Shown: one piece after another, positions 9,989-19,338 of the stretch | How the letters are laid out: every line of letters starts with the position of its first letter | Position numbering within the stretch: position 1 is the first letter of the stretch | Source of the DNA: Lysobacter gummosus | Lineage (GTDB): Bacteria; Pseudomonadota; Gammaproteobacteria; Xanthomonadales; Xanthomonadaceae | Length of the DNA stretch: 64,000 nucleotides | NCBI RefSeq assembly: GCF_001442805.1 | Contig: NZ_CP011131.1 | Coordinates: 2,232,001-2,296,000, forward strand | Direction: 5' to 3' | Translations under genes and position numbers: made by a program | Notes under the pieces: model-generated | Seen by the model: the letters and a program-made list of their open reading frames with translations, nothing else | Database searches by the model: none | Told to the model about the DNA's origin: nothing

Positions 9989-10035
9989 GCAAGCAGTCTC
10001 CCCCTTTGAAAAAGGGGGATTAAGGGGGATTCGCT
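9989..10035. repeat. palindromic intergenic repeat unit
   Basis: CCCCCTTTGAAAAAGGGGG followed by ATTAAGGGGGATTCGC, a hairpin of the same type as the pair near 3.9-4.0 kb. It lies in the 230 bp convergent space between the papain-like gene and the small YXWGXW gene. Confidence 0.7.
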
Positions 10036-10060
10036 TCACCCCGCCGCGAACCGCCGGCCC

Positions 10061-10378
10061 TCAGCGACGCTCCCAGCGCCCCGGATGAAACCGCCAGGCC
10101 GGCCCATACGCATGCCAGCGCGGCCCGACGTACACATAGCCCGGCCGCGAGACCACATAGGCCCCGCCGACCCAGTAATAGCCGCGGCCGTCCCAGCGCC
10201 AATGCCCCGGCGCCCACACATACCCCGGCCGCACCCGCACCCGCTCGTACCGCGGCGGCGGAGGCGCCACGCGCACGTCCACGCCCACATAGGTGCGCGC
10301 CTGCGCCAGCGGCGCATGCGCACCCGCCAGCGTCGCCACGCCCAGTACCGCCGCCAGCATCAAAGGACGCATTGCCAT
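10061..10378 (-). CDS. small exported YXWGXW-repeat type protein
   Basis: 105-residue protein with a signal peptide (cleavage near AQARTY, about residue 28). The mature part is rich in Tyr, Trp, Arg and Pro and contains spaced aromatic motifs GYVWAPGHWRWDGRGYYWVGG and GPRWHAYGPAWRF, typical of YXWGXW (BcpO-related) envelope proteins whose role is not known. The first ATG is preceded by GGAG seven bases upstream, so 10378 is preferred over the ATG two codons later. Confidence 0.8.
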   Translation of the reverse strand: MAMRPLMLAAVLGVATLAGAHAPLAQARTYVGVDVRVAPPPPRYERVRVRPGYVWAPGHWRWDGRGYYWVGGAYVVSRPGYVYVGPRWHAYGPAWRFHPGRWERR

Positions 10379-10599
10379 GACCGTTCTCCTCGGATTCGGC
10401 GGCCACCCGCCGTTACCGATGGCAACGCCGCGGCTCAGGGCGTGTTGACGCGGGCCGGGAAAGCGTTCAGAGGCGTGCCAGATTGCTGAAGGGCGGCTGC
10501 ATGGATTGGGCGAATGTGCGAGCGGGCAACGCGGCGGCAGTGGCCGAAACGCTGTCTGGATTGCCGCGGAGTTTCAGCTTCGCTGTCGTCTTTCCAGGC

Positions 10600-10797
10600 C
10601 GTCATTCCCGCGAACGCGGGAATCCAGCGACTTCAAACGTTCTCGGACGAAAGGCCCTGGATTCCCGCGTTCGCGGGAATGACGGTGTTGAGGGTTCTCG
10701 CGCGAAAGGCCCTGGATGTTCGGCTCCGTCGAAGTAAAGCGGAGCCCGCCTTCGCGGGCATGACGGTCTTGAGGGTTCTCGCGCGAAATGCCCTGAC
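10600..10797. repeat. cluster of REP-like palindromes with direct repeats
   Basis: A 26-bp unit GTCATTCCCGCGAACGCGGG-AATCCA (10601-10626) is matched by its exact reverse complement at 10659-10684. A diverged third palindrome, GGAGCCCGCCTTCGCGGGCATGAC, ends at 10764. Direct repeats of about 33 bp (GGTGTTGAGGGTTCTCGCGC..., 10684-10716 and 10765-10797) give an 81-bp periodicity. This is the classic intergenic palindrome type of Xanthomonas and Lysobacter. It fills much of the 610 bp before the IcmF gene; the rest holds nothing I recognise. Confidence 0.85.
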
Positions 10798-10988
10798 TAT
10801 TCGGCACCGCCTGAGCAAACAGAGCCGGCGTTCGCGAAATAACCGCACGAGGATTCCGCAACCCCCATTGACACCGTGTCCCATCTCCTGCCAAAGCCGA
10901 CCATCCTGCACCGCACGGCCACCCGCCAAACCGGGCCTGCTTCACGGAGCTACAATACGCACAGCCAGACCCGCGTATCGAGAAGCCG

Positions 10989-13900
10989 ATGAGCACGACC
11001 GCCGCCCAAATTCCCGCCGCCCAGCCCGATGCCACGCCGCTGCGTTTCGTCACCGCCGCCAGTCTGTTCGACGGCCACGACGCCGCGATCAACATCATGC
11101 GTCGCCTGATCCAGGGGCAGGGCGCCGAAGTCGTCCACCTCGGCCACAACCGCTCGGTCGAGGACGTGGTCCGCGCCGCGCTGCAGGAAGACGCCGACGG
11201 CATCGCCCTGTCCAGCTACCAGGGCGGCCACGTCGAATACTTCAAGTACATGGTCGACATGCTGCGCGAGCGCGGAGCCGGCCACATCCGCGTGTTCGGC
11301 GGCGGCGGCGGCACCATCACCCCGGAAGAAATCCGCGAGCTGCAGGCCTACGGCGTCGAGCGCATCTACCACCCCAACGACGGCATGCACATGGGCCTGG
11401 TGGCGATGATCGAAGACGTGGTCCGCCGCGCCAGCGAAGGCCGCATCGCCGACACCACGCCGGACAAGCCGGCCGCGATCGACGACGAAATCACCATCGG
11501 CAAGATGCTCTCGGCGATCGAAGAGGGCACTCTCGACGAAAGCCAGCTGGCCCACCTGCGCAAGCAATGGCAACTGGCCGGCGGCAAGACCCCGGTGGTC
11601 GGCATCACCGGCACCGGCGGCGCCGGCAAGTCCTCGGTCACCGACGAACTGCTCAACCGTTTCCTCGCCAATTTCCCCGACATGCGCATGGCGGTGATCT
11701 CGGTCGACCCGACCCGCCGCCGCACCGGCGGCGCGCTGCTCGGCGATCGCATCCGCATGAACTCGCTGCGCAGCCCGCGCGTGTACATGCGCTCGATGGC
11801 CACCCGCCGCCAGAACGCCGCCACCAACACCGTGCTGAAGGACTGCATCGGCCTGCTGCGCGGCCTGGGTTACGACCTGGTCATCGTCGAAACCGCCGGC
11901 ATCGGCCAGAGCGATTCGGAAATCGTCGATCTGGTCGATTTCCCCATGTACGTCATGACCAGCGACTTCGGCGCGCCGAGCCAGTTGGAAAAGATCGACA
12001 TGCTCGACTACGCCGAGCTGGTCGTGCTGAACAAGTTCGACAAGCGCGGCGCCGAAGACGCCTTGCGCGACGTGCGCAAGCAGTGGAAGCGCAACCGCGT
12101 CGCCTTCGCCACGCCCGACGAAGACGTGCCCGTCTACCCGACCATCGCCAGCCAGTTCAACGACCCCGGCATCAGCTGGATGTTCGTCAACCTGTGCCGC
12201 CTGCTGCGCGAGAAACTCTCGCTGCCGGCCGAGAAGTGGTCGCCGCAAGTCGATACTTCGTTGAAGGAACCGCGCGCCACCGTGCTGATTCCCGGCGCGC
12301 GCGTGCGTTACCTCGCCGAAATCGCCGAGCAGGGCCGTTCGATCAATCGCCAGATCGAAAGCCAGTCGGAAGTCGCCGATCGCGCGCAGTCGTATTGGCA
12401 GTCGCTGCATGACCTTGAAGACCCTGAGTTGCCGAAGGCGCTGGATCTCTATCGGGCCGAAGCGTTGCTGCCCGGGCACCCTCACCCCGGCCCTCTCCCG
12501 CGCCCCGAAGGAAGTCACCTTGGGTGGCAAGCGGGAGAGGGAGAGGGAGCCGCATCGAATACCTCTCCCGCTGGCGGGAGAGGTCGCGCCGAAGGCGCGG
12601 GTGAGGGCCGCCCGGTCGCCGTGGACCGCACCCTGCTGACCTTGCGCCAGCGTTACAACGACGCCGTCCAGACCCTGTCCTCGGAAGCCCTCAAGCTCCT
12701 GCGCGACTGGCCGCAGCGTCTCAAGTCCATCACCGACGACATCACCGAATACGAAGTCCGCGGCAAGGCCATCCGCGTCGAAAACTACCGCGACTCGCTG
12801 AGCCACCAGAAAATCCCGAAGATCGCCGCGCCCGCCTACAAGAGCTGGGGCGAGCTGCTGACCTTCCTGCAGAAAGAAAACCTGCCGGGTTACTACCCCT
12901 ACACCGGCGGCGTCTACCCGTACCGCCGCACCGGCGAAGACCCCATCCGCATGTTCGCCGGCGAAGGCACGCCCGAGCGCACCAACCGCCGCTTCCATTA
13001 CCTGTCGGTCGGCCAGCCCGCCGCGCGCCTGTCCACCGCGTTCGACAGCGTCACGCTGTACGGCGAAGACCCCGCCGTGCGTCCGGACATCTTCGGCAAG
13101 ATCGGCAACTCCGGCGTCAATATCGCCTCGCTCGACGACATGAAGAAGCTGTACTCTGGCTTCGACCTGTGCGCGCCGACCACGTCGGTGTCGATGACCA
13201 TCAACGGCCCGGCGCCGATGTTGCTGGCGATGTTCATGAACACCGCCATCGATCAGCAAGTGGAAAAATACCTGCGCGAAGACGGCGCCCGCTGGGACGC
13301 CGCGCACGACAAGATCGAAGCCATCTTCAAGGACCGCAATCGCCCGCAATACAGCGGCCTGCTGCCGGAAACCAACGACGGCCTCGGCCTGGGCCTGCTC
13401 GGCATCACCGGCGACCAGGTCGTCGACGCCGAAACCTATCAGCGCATCAAGGACAAGACCCTCGCCACCGTGCGCGGCACCGTCCAGGCCGACATCCTGA
13501 AAGAGGACCAGGCGCAGAACACCTGCATCTTCAGCACCGAATTCGCTCTGCGCATGATGGGCGACATCCAGCAGTATTTCGTCGACAAGAACGTCCGCAA
13601 CTTCTACTCGGTGTCGATCAGCGGTTATCACATCGCCGAAGCCGGCGCGAACCCGATCAGCCAGTTGGCTTTCACCCTGAGCAACGGCTTCACCATCGTC
13701 GAGTACTACCTCGCGCGCGGGATGAAGATCGACGACTTCGCGCCCAACCTGTCGTTCTTCTTCAGCAACGGCATGGATCCGGAGTACACCGTTATCGGCC
13801 GCGTCGCCCGCCGCATCTGGGCCCGCGCCATGCGCGAGCGCTACGGCGCCGATCCGCGCAGCCAGATGATGAAGTACCACATCCAGACCAGCGGCCGTTC

Positions 13901-14576
13901 CCTGCACGCGCAGGAAATCCAGTTCAACGACATCCGCACCACCTTGCAGGCCCTGTACGCGCTGTTCGACAACTGCAACAGCCTGCACACCAACGCCTAC
14001 GATGAAGCCATCACCACTCCGACCGAAGAAAGCGTGCGCCGCGCGGTCGCGATCCAGATGATCATCAACAAGGAGCTGGGCCTGAACTTCAACGAAAACC
14101 CCTGGCAAGGCAGTTTCGCCGTGGACTACCTCACCGACATCGTCGAAGAGGCCGTGTACAAGGAGTTCGAAGCCATCAGCGAGCGCGGCGGCGTGCTCGG
14201 CGCCATGGACACCATGTACCAGCGCGGCAAGATCCAGGAAGAAAGCCTTTACTACGAACACAAGAAGCACGACGGCAGCCTGCCGCTGGTCGGCGTCAAT
14301 ACCTTCCTGCCGAAGGATCACGGCGGCGACATCGTCACCGAGATCGAACTGATCCGCTCCACCCCGGAAGAGAAGGGCCAGCAGATCGATAACGTGCTGT
14401 CGTACCAGCAGGGCCGCAACGACTACGCCAGCGAAGGCCTGCGCAGCCTGCAGGCCGCCGCGCGCGACCGCAAGAACGTGTTCGCATCCTTGATGGAAGC
14501 GGTGAAGACCCACAGCCTGGGCCAGATCAGCCACGCGCTGTACGACGTGGGCGGCGAGTATCGCCGCAACATGTAA
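10989..14576 (+). CDS. icmF: fused isobutyryl-CoA mutase (B12-binding, G-protein and mutase domains)
   Basis: Adenosylcobalamin-dependent interconversion of isobutyryl- and n-butyryl-CoA, with its chaperone GTPase built in. Domain order identifies IcmF rather than a plain methylmalonyl-CoA mutase: a B12-binding domain (about 15-150) with DGHDAAIN (lower ligand His30) and FGGGGGTI; a MeaB-like GTPase (about 190-460) with P-loop GTGGAGKS at 208-215 and NKFDKRG; then the mutase barrel from about 560, including [16 protein letters not shown] and [15 protein letters not shown]. The length of 1195 exceeds the usual roughly 1090 partly because residues about 496-543 are translated from an in-frame palindromic repeat in the linker between GTPase and mutase. 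Related acyl groups such as isovaleryl/pivalyl-CoA are possible substrates. Confidence 0.93.
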   Translation: MSTTAAQIPAAQPDATPLRFVTAASLFDGHDAAINIMRRLIQGQGAEVVHLGHNRSVEDVVRAALQEDADGIALSSYQGGHVEYFKYMVDMLRERGAGHIRVFGGGGGTITPEEIRELQAYGVERIYHPNDGMHMGLVAMIEDVVRRASEGRIADTTPDKPAAIDDEITIGKMLSAIEEGTLDESQLAHLRKQWQLAGGKTPVVGITGTGGAGKSSVTDELLNRFLANFPDMRMAVISVDPTRRRTGGALLGDRIRMNSLRSPRVYMRSMATRRQNAATNTVLKDCIGLLRGLGYDLVIVETAGIGQSDSEIVDLVDFPMYVMTSDFGAPSQLEKIDMLDYAELVVLNKFDKRGAEDALRDVRKQWKRNRVAFATPDEDVPVYPTIASQFNDPGISWMFVNLCRLLREKLSLPAEKWSPQVDTSLKEPRATVLIPGARVRYLAEIAEQGRSINRQIESQSEVADRAQSYWQSLHDLEDPELPKALDLYRAEALLPGHPHPGPLPRPEGSHLGWQAGEGEGAASNTSPAGGRGRAEGAGEGRPVAVDRTLLTLRQRYNDAVQTLSSEALKLLRDWPQRLKSITDDITEYEVRGKAIRVENYRDSLSHQKIPKIAAPAYKSWGELLTFLQKENLPGYYPYTGGVYPYRRTGEDPIRMFAGEGTPERTNRRFHYLSVGQPAARLSTAFDSVTLYGEDPAVRPDIFGKIGNSGVNIASLDDMKKLYSGFDLCAPTTSVSMTINGPAPMLLAMFMNTAIDQQVEKYLREDGARWDAAHDKIEAIFKDRNRPQYSGLLPETNDGLGLGLLGITGDQVVDAETYQRIKDKTLATVRGTVQADILKEDQAQNTCIFSTEFALRMMGDIQQYFVDKNVRNFYSVSISGYHIAEAGANPISQLAFTLSNGFTIVEYYLARGMKIDDFAPNLSFFFSNGMDPEYTVIGRVARRIWARAMRERYGADPRSQMMKYHIQTSGRSLHAQEIQFNDIRTTLQALYALFDNCNSLHTNAYDEAITTPTEESVRRAVAIQMIINKELGLNFNENPWQGSFAVDYLTDIVEEAVYKEFEAISERGGVLGAMDTMYQRGKIQEESLYYEHKKHDGSLPLVGVNTFLPKDHGGDIVTEIELIRSTPEEKGQQIDNVLSYQQGRNDYASEGLRSLQAAARDRKNVFASLMEAVKTHSLGQISHALYDVGGEYRRNM
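12477..12610. repeat. palindromic repeat element inside the icmF coding sequence
   Basis: The segment begins CCCTCACCCCGGCCCTCTCC and closes with a hairpin CCTCTCCCGCTGGCGGGAGAGG and GCGGGTGAGGGCCG. Its first 68 bp are almost the exact reverse complement of an intergenic copy at about 14588-14657. It is read in frame as a Gly/Pro/Arg/Glu-rich stretch of about 45 residues in IcmF. Confidence 0.88.
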
Positions 14577-14587
14577 TCCCGTATTCA

Positions 14588-14662
14588 CTCTCCCTCTCCC
14601 GCTGGCCACCCAAGGTGACTTCCTTCGGGGCGCGGGAGAGGGCCGGGGTGAGGGCGCGCGCA
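14588..14662. repeat. palindromic repeat downstream of icmF
   Basis: CTCTCCCTCTCCCGCTGGCC, then CCAAGGTGACTTCCTTCGGG, then GCGGGAGAGGGCCGGGGTGAG: an intergenic copy of the element inside icmF, in the opposite orientation. It starts 12 bp after the icmF stop. The rest of the roughly 460 bp spacer to 15035 holds no gene I can support. Confidence 0.85.
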
Positions 14663-15035
14663 ACCAACACGACCCAGACGACAAGCCCGCTCACGCGAGC
14701 TCTCGTTTTTGCGCGCACCCCGAGATATTTCATCGTGATTTCCACATGCCGTCAGCCCCCATCGCATGGCGATTCGAACACCGATCCGATTCGCGACCTG
14801 GATCACGCCGCCACGCGTTTGCGTGATCGCCAACAGCACCCGTCCCGAAAAACGCGAAGACGTTGTTGAATGCGCCCGCGAACCCCGCGCAACCAGACCG
14901 TGCCGCAAGCCCGTTTATGAACTTCAAACCATGCGGCTTTTCTCATTAGCCCGGTTTGCATTCTGAGAAGATCGCCGCGCGTTACAGCGCCGGCAGGGGA
15001 CGGCAATCCTTCGCGTCTTCCTCAGGAGAGGGCAT

Positions 15036-16814
15036 ATGACTATCCCCAAGCGGCGTTTGCGCGCATTGGCTTATCGCGCCTGCGCGTTCGTACTGGTGGC
15101 GCTCGCGGCGACGGTCAGCGCGCATGCGCAGGCCGCCGTCCCGTCCGCGGCCCGGGCCATCGGCGATTTCAGTCTCGGCATGGAACCGGCGGCCATCGCC
15201 ACCAGCCGCGAAAGCACAGTCAGCACCTATGTCGTGCTGACCAGCATCGACCAGTACAACAAACCCACCGCGCTGGGCGTCGCGGATCTGCCACAAGGCA
15301 TCACCGCGAGCTTCTCGCAGTCATCGATCACGCCGCAGGCCAACGGCAGCGTGCGTTCCAAACTCACCCTGGCCGTCGCCGCCGGCGTGGCGGTGGGCAG
15401 CTATCCCATCACCGTCACCGGCAGCTACGGCGAACTCGCGCGCAGCGCCACGGTGAACCTGACCGTCACCGCCGACTCGGGTTTTAAAGTGATGGTGGCC
15501 GGAACCCAGCACATCACCTTGATCGGCGAAAGCAGCCAATTGCCCGTCACCGTCGCCGGCTACGCCTTCAACGAACCGGTGACCCTGGCCGTGAGCGGAG
15601 TGCCCGCGGGCGTCAGCGCGAACTTCAGCCTCAACCCGGTGAACCCGGGCGCCAAGGCCGCGGTGAATTCCACCTTGACCTTCAGCGCGTCCACGCAAGC
15701 GGTGCAGGGCCAATACCCGATCACCATCACCGGCACCGCCGGCAACATTGTGCGCAGCGCGTCGCTGACGCTCTATGTCAACCCGAAGCCCGACTTCGCG
15801 CTCTGGACCATCGGCCGCAGTCGCGCGCTCGTGGCGGTGACCCAACATGCCGGCATCAGCGGATGGCTGGAGATCAACGCCCGCCCGCTGCACGCTTGGG
15901 ACCAGCCCATCGCGTTCTCGATCGAGGGCCTGCCGCCCGGCGTCAGCGCGACCTTCAGCCCGGCGGTCGTGAACCCCTACGGCCCCACCAGCATCGCCTT
16001 CACCGCATCGGCCGAAGCGCCGGTGGGCAACTTTGAGGCGAGCATCGTCGGCACGGGCGGATCGACGACCCATCGCCTGCCGGTGCAACTGACCGTACTG
16101 CCGTACCTCGATCCCAACCGCCTGCTCAACAACGTCACGCGAGTCGGCATCTCGTTGCGGGCCGGCGAGTCCATGCTCTTCAACATCATGAAGCCCGAGA
16201 GTAGTAGCCTGTTTTACTCCTTCACCTCACAGATCGGCTTCGGCACAGGCACCGGAACGTTTTACGTGCGCGAAGGCGCGCCGCCGACCGAGACCGACTT
16301 CCATTGCCGCTCGACCGGACGTTGGGGCACCTACTGCGAAATCGAGCGGAACCCACGCGCCTACTTCCCGATGACGTATTTCCTGCTCATCAAGGCCGAC
16401 ACCGACATGACCGGCGCCAGCATCATGGCCAACTACGGCTACGACGGCCGGTCATCCGAATGGCGTTCCAATCCGACCGATTACCTCATCAACGACAACA
16501 CCGTCGTCGAAAGCCCCATTACCGCCAGCGACCTGAGCGGCAACGCCGGCTTCGTCTCCGTCACCTACCGCCTCAACCACCCGTACCGCACCGACCTCAA
16601 AGTCGAACTGATCGCCCCCGACGGCCAGGCCTACCTGCTGCGCGACCACGTCAACGGCCCGATCAATCCCAGCGTCGTGCACACCTTCGACTTCACCGAC
16701 AAAGTGGCCAACGGCGCGTGGAAGCTGCGCGTAACCGACGATACTTTGGGCGGTTCGGGGGTTTTGCTCGATTGGAGCTTGGGTTTCTTCGGGGTTGCTC
16801 CACCGGCTCGATAA
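15036..16814 (+). CDS. secreted Ig-like/PPC/P-domain protein without a peptidase domain
   Basis: 592 residues, signal peptide ending at AHAQA (about residue 33), ATG preceded by AGGAG. Three repeated modules of about 100 residues (about 45-350) share phrases such as ITASFSQSSITPQANGS, VSANFSLNPVNPGAKA and VSATFSPAVVNPYGP, each closing with YPITVTG or similar: Ig/cadherin-like beta-sandwich repeats. About 360-475 resembles a pre-peptidase C-terminal (PPC) domain. The last 100 residues (VTYRLNHPYRTDLKVELIAP through LLDWSLGFFG) form a proprotein-convertase P domain. P and PPC domains normally trail a protease, and none is present here or just upstream. The function is unknown; binding or targeting is likely. 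Confidence 0.85.
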   Translation: MTIPKRRLRALAYRACAFVLVALAATVSAHAQAAVPSAARAIGDFSLGMEPAAIATSRESTVSTYVVLTSIDQYNKPTALGVADLPQGITASFSQSSITPQANGSVRSKLTLAVAAGVAVGSYPITVTGSYGELARSATVNLTVTADSGFKVMVAGTQHITLIGESSQLPVTVAGYAFNEPVTLAVSGVPAGVSANFSLNPVNPGAKAAVNSTLTFSASTQAVQGQYPITITGTAGNIVRSASLTLYVNPKPDFALWTIGRSRALVAVTQHAGISGWLEINARPLHAWDQPIAFSIEGLPPGVSATFSPAVVNPYGPTSIAFTASAEAPVGNFEASIVGTGGSTTHRLPVQLTVLPYLDPNRLLNNVTRVGISLRAGESMLFNIMKPESSSLFYSFTSQIGFGTGTGTFYVREGAPPTETDFHCRSTGRWGTYCEIERNPRAYFPMTYFLLIKADTDMTGASIMANYGYDGRSSEWRSNPTDYLINDNTVVESPITASDLSGNAGFVSVTYRLNHPYRTDLKVELIAPDGQAYLLRDHVNGPINPSVVHTFDFTDKVANGAWKLRVTDDTLGGSGVLLDWSLGFFGVAPPAR

Positions 16815-16837
16815 CCGCCGTTAGCGGCGCAAGCAAA

Positions 16838-16867
16838 AACAGGCCCGCAGCTGCGGGCCTGTTTGTT
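16838..16867 (+). terminator. rho-independent terminator
   Basis: AACAGGCCCGCAG/CTGCGGGCCTGTT, a perfect stem with no loop beyond the dyad, followed by TGTTATT, 24 bp after the P-domain protein stop. Confidence 0.8.
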
Positions 16868-17260
16868 ATTGGGCGATGCCTTCGGTCGCGTGTGTTCTTC
16901 GGTATTCCCGGGTGATAGCGCGCCGCGACATCGGCGATAGCGCAACTGCCAGTTACGAAATGTGTGCCGAAGAATGCGCCGGACACCGAAAAAACGCGCT
17001 TCGGCGGTTTTTTTTGTTACGTCAGTTGAATGGCTATTGGGCGCGTTTTCATGATGGCTCGATCTTCTTGGCGTACGGGCGAGCCAATATTTCCGCAACC
17101 GACAGTTGCGCTAAATCGCGATCACCGCAACCAATTAACACCTCATTCGAAATATTCTATAAAACAGGCTTGCAACGTCGGCTGCAATGCACGATGTTGC
17201 TTCCGTATCAGAGGCTCAGGCCATGCGGATGCAGACGTCTCGCCAGCAAAAGGATTTCGA
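16868..17260. other. lower-GC leader region ahead of the toxin cassettes
   Basis: About 390 bp with visibly less GC than the window average, including AT-rich stretches near 17000-17020 and 17130-17165 that could hold a promoter for the cassette array. Open frames here have no family match I recognise. The change in composition marks the left edge of the accessory island. Confidence 0.45.
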
Positions 17261-17653
17261 ATGAGCATCTTCGGTCGAATGTTGAAGAACATCATGAGTC
17301 CTAGCCGCTCTTCAGCACTGATTCCTCCAGAAGTTCCCGCTCAACTGCGTGAACTGCTCAGGGACTACCCGGCGTATGTCGAAAGTTTACAAACAGTCCT
17401 GAATGAATTCGCAGAGCCGACGCCCCGAGTGCAGCCGTTGGACGAGGCCATCTGGGCACTTCAGAACCGGCTCGACCGCTTCCTTCAAGAGGCCGTTCGA
17501 CAGCTTGAAGTCGCACGGGTCGACGGAAACCTCTTGTTGATCGACGAGGCCAGCCGCGCAAGATCGACGATGGGCCGCGCGCTCCTGAGTTTCGACAGCG
17601 ATCCTGACGGGCTTGGGCGCTACTTCAAGCTGCACAAGAAGGCATTCGAATGA
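17261..17653 (+). CDS. putative antitoxin of zeta-toxin cassette 1
   Basis: 130-residue acidic protein. Its core, shared with the proteins at 18586 and 19339, reads P-x-LRELLRDYPAYVESLQ, LNEFAEP, R-V-QP-x-DEA-x-W-x-LQ, then a helical segment ending near the C-terminus with RYFKLHKKAFE. It has no HTH and no resemblance I can see to epsilon or PezA antitoxins. The gene overlaps the toxin gene by ATGA, the usual layout of a co-translated antitoxin and toxin. AAGGA six bases before 17261 supports this start. This copy carries about 14 extra residues at the N-terminus. The antitoxin role is inferred from context. Confidence 0.72.
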   Translation: MSIFGRMLKNIMSPSRSSALIPPEVPAQLRELLRDYPAYVESLQTVLNEFAEPTPRVQPLDEAIWALQNRLDRFLQEAVRQLEVARVDGNLLLIDEASRARSTMGRALLSFDSDPDGLGRYFKLHKKAFE

Positions 17654-18462
17654 CTTCCCAAGAGCGCGCGTTGGACATAAGGATCGGCGAGACGATTTTC
17701 TGGGATCAGATCGTTCCTGACAGCGGTATGGAGCAGGCCGCATCCCACTCCCAACCCAAGGCGATCTTCTTGGTGGGCCAACCGGGCGCAGGGAAAAGCG
17801 CCCTGACAGGCATGGCGAGAGCAGACCTGGGCAATGACCTGATCATGATCGACCCGGACAGGCTCCGGAGTTATTGGCCGGGTTTGCGCGAGCTGCGCAA
17901 CGCAAACCCATACACCTGGTCTCTCGATACCGACCACGATGTCGGTCTATGGGCCGCCGCCTTGCAAGAGGTAGCGGTTCGAGGCCGTAAGAACATCATC
18001 ATTGATACCACATTGAACGACGCGGAAAGCCTGCTCGAACAGATACGGCTACTGCAGGCCGAGGGCTATGAAGTTCAAGTTCGAGCCGTGGCCGTGCATA
18101 GAATGGAGAGCGAGCTCGCCGCCGATGCGCGCTTCCTGAGTGGCTTCCTGAGGGATGGCCACGGTCTTTATCACCAAGAAACCTTTCGTAAGCAATGCTA
18201 CGAGAACATGCCAAGCAGCTTGGACTATGTGCGCAGTCAAACAGAAATTCCGATCCGCATCTTCAATTGCGATGGTCTGGAGATCTATGACAGCCGCATC
18301 AACCCGGCGCCGCCAGGAGCGGCACTTGAACAAGCCCGCGAGGCCCGGCTTGCCAATCCAAAAGTGACCAAGGCAGTGCATATGGGGTTGCAAAAGCAAT
18401 TGGCCCTGCACCAAGACCTTCCCGAGATACTTGCTCGTATGACCGGGGCACCGATGGCCTGA
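17650..18462 (+). CDS. zeta-toxin family kinase, cassette 1 (intact)
   Basis: 270-residue P-loop kinase of the zeta/PezT type. In characterised members the enzyme phosphorylates UDP-N-acetylglucosamine and blocks cell wall synthesis. Walker A GQPGAGKS lies at 43-50 after the strand KAIFLV; DLIMIDPDRLRSYWPG (about 65-80) matches the zeta segment that follows the first beta-alpha unit; KNIIIDTTLND (about 115) is the second core strand. It overlaps the upstream small gene by ATGA. It is the only complete toxin of three cassettes. The C-terminal 85 residues are nearly identical to the fragment at 18952-19212. The substrate is not provable from sequence. Confidence 0.87.
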   Translation: MTSQERALDIRIGETIFWDQIVPDSGMEQAASHSQPKAIFLVGQPGAGKSALTGMARADLGNDLIMIDPDRLRSYWPGLRELRNANPYTWSLDTDHDVGLWAAALQEVAVRGRKNIIIDTTLNDAESLLEQIRLLQAEGYEVQVRAVAVHRMESELAADARFLSGFLRDGHGLYHQETFRKQCYENMPSSLDYVRSQTEIPIRIFNCDGLEIYDSRINPAPPGAALEQAREARLANPKVTKAVHMGLQKQLALHQDLPEILARMTGAPMA

Positions 18463-18585
18463 AGTGGAAGCTTTGCTGAACTGACCGCTCCCGTGGCTCT
18501 GTTCAAATTGCTACAACAGTTCCTTTGCAGATCGGCCTCTGGCTAGGCGTTTCCCGCACTGCCCTGAATGAAACAAGGATTTTTT
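18463..18585. repeat. cassette spacer, homologous to the spacer at 19213-19338
   Basis: Both spacers are about 125 bp and share TCTGTTCAAATTGCT, then GCGTTTCCC, and end with an AAGGAT-type ribosome binding site before ATG. The cassettes were therefore duplicated with their upstream regions. Confidence 0.7.
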
Positions 18586-18942
18586 ATGTCTAAGTTGCCC
18601 CCGCCTCCGGTTCCCTCCGTGTTGCGCGAAATCCTCAAGGACTACCCCGAACATATCGAACGCCTGCAAGAGCTTCTTGCTGAGTTTGTTGAGCCAAAGT
18701 CGAGATTGCAGCCATACGACGAGGCGGTGTGGACGCTTGAGGATGCAATGAGCGGCTTCCTCGGCGATGCCAACAAAGAACTCAAGGCCGCAGAGGCTAG
18801 TGGTGACGCGGTAGCCATTGAGAAGGCGGCCGCCAAGGCGAAAGTAATGTCTCGTGCTCGCTCCGGAAATATCGGCCTTGGAGGAAGGTCGCTCCAAGAG
18901 CTGTGGGAATACTTCCAGGCGAATAAGGAGGCCTTCGAATGA
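18586..18942 (+). CDS. putative antitoxin of cassette 2
   Basis: 118 residues, starting at the ATG preceded by AAGGA six bases upstream rather than at the in-frame ATG at 18568. It is a close paralogue of the 17261 and 19339 proteins: PPPPVPSVLREILKDYPEH, LLAEFVEPKSRLQPYDEAVW and WEYFQANKEAFE. The reading frame is intact although its toxin is destroyed, which suggests either recent loss or a continued role in neutralising the cassette 1 toxin. Confidence 0.72.
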   Translation: MSKLPPPPVPSVLREILKDYPEHIERLQELLAEFVEPKSRLQPYDEAVWTLEDAMSGFLGDANKELKAAEASGDAVAIEKAAAKAKVMSRARSGNIGLGGRSLQELWEYFQANKEAFE

Positions 18943-19212
18943 GTGCTTCCGATGAACATGCCAAGCAGCTTGGACCATGTGCGCAGTCAAACAGGAATTC
19001 CTATCCGCATCTTCAATTGCGATGGTCTGGAGGTCTATGACAGCCGCATCAACCCGGCGCCGCCAGGAGCGGCGCTTGAACAAGCCCGCGAGGCCAGGCT
19101 TGCCGATCCAAAGGTGACCAAGGCAGTGCATATGGGCTTGCAAAAGCAATTGGCCCTGCACCGGGACCTTCCCGAGATACTTGCTCGCATGACCGAACCG
19201 CCAATGCCATGA
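18939..19212 (+). pseudogene. zeta-toxin of cassette 2, internally deleted
   Basis: The toxin start overlaps the antitoxin stop as ATGA at 18939-18942 and encodes MSASDEHA, similar to MDKEAHAK in cassette 3. The sequence then jumps straight into the 3' third of a toxin gene: 18955-19212 reads NMPSSLDHVRSQTGIPIRIF to the end, almost identical to cassette 1. The join lies in GATGAACATGCCAAG, close to GAGAACATGCCAAG of cassette 1, so a microhomology deletion of about 0.55 kb is likely. The start and the retained tail are in different frames, so the P-loop is gone and no toxin is made. Confidence 0.82.
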
Positions 19213-19338
19213 GGTGGGAGTTTTGATGTCGGATTGATTCCTTCCGAGGTTCTGTTCAAATTGCTTGAACTGCTCCATTGCCGGTCAGCCTGTGGCCATG
19301 CGTTTCCCAGCTTTGCTTTACATGGAATAAGGATCTTT

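Noticed and set aside
10950..14684. 1244-codon open frame opposite icmF
   Set aside because: Mirror of the IcmF codon pattern (third-position GC), no signal or family motifs, and it runs through the intergenic repeat copies.
18568..18585. Upstream ATG of the cassette 2 antitoxin
   Set aside because: The downstream ATG at 18586 has AAGGA at correct spacing and aligns with the start of the cassette 3 homologue.
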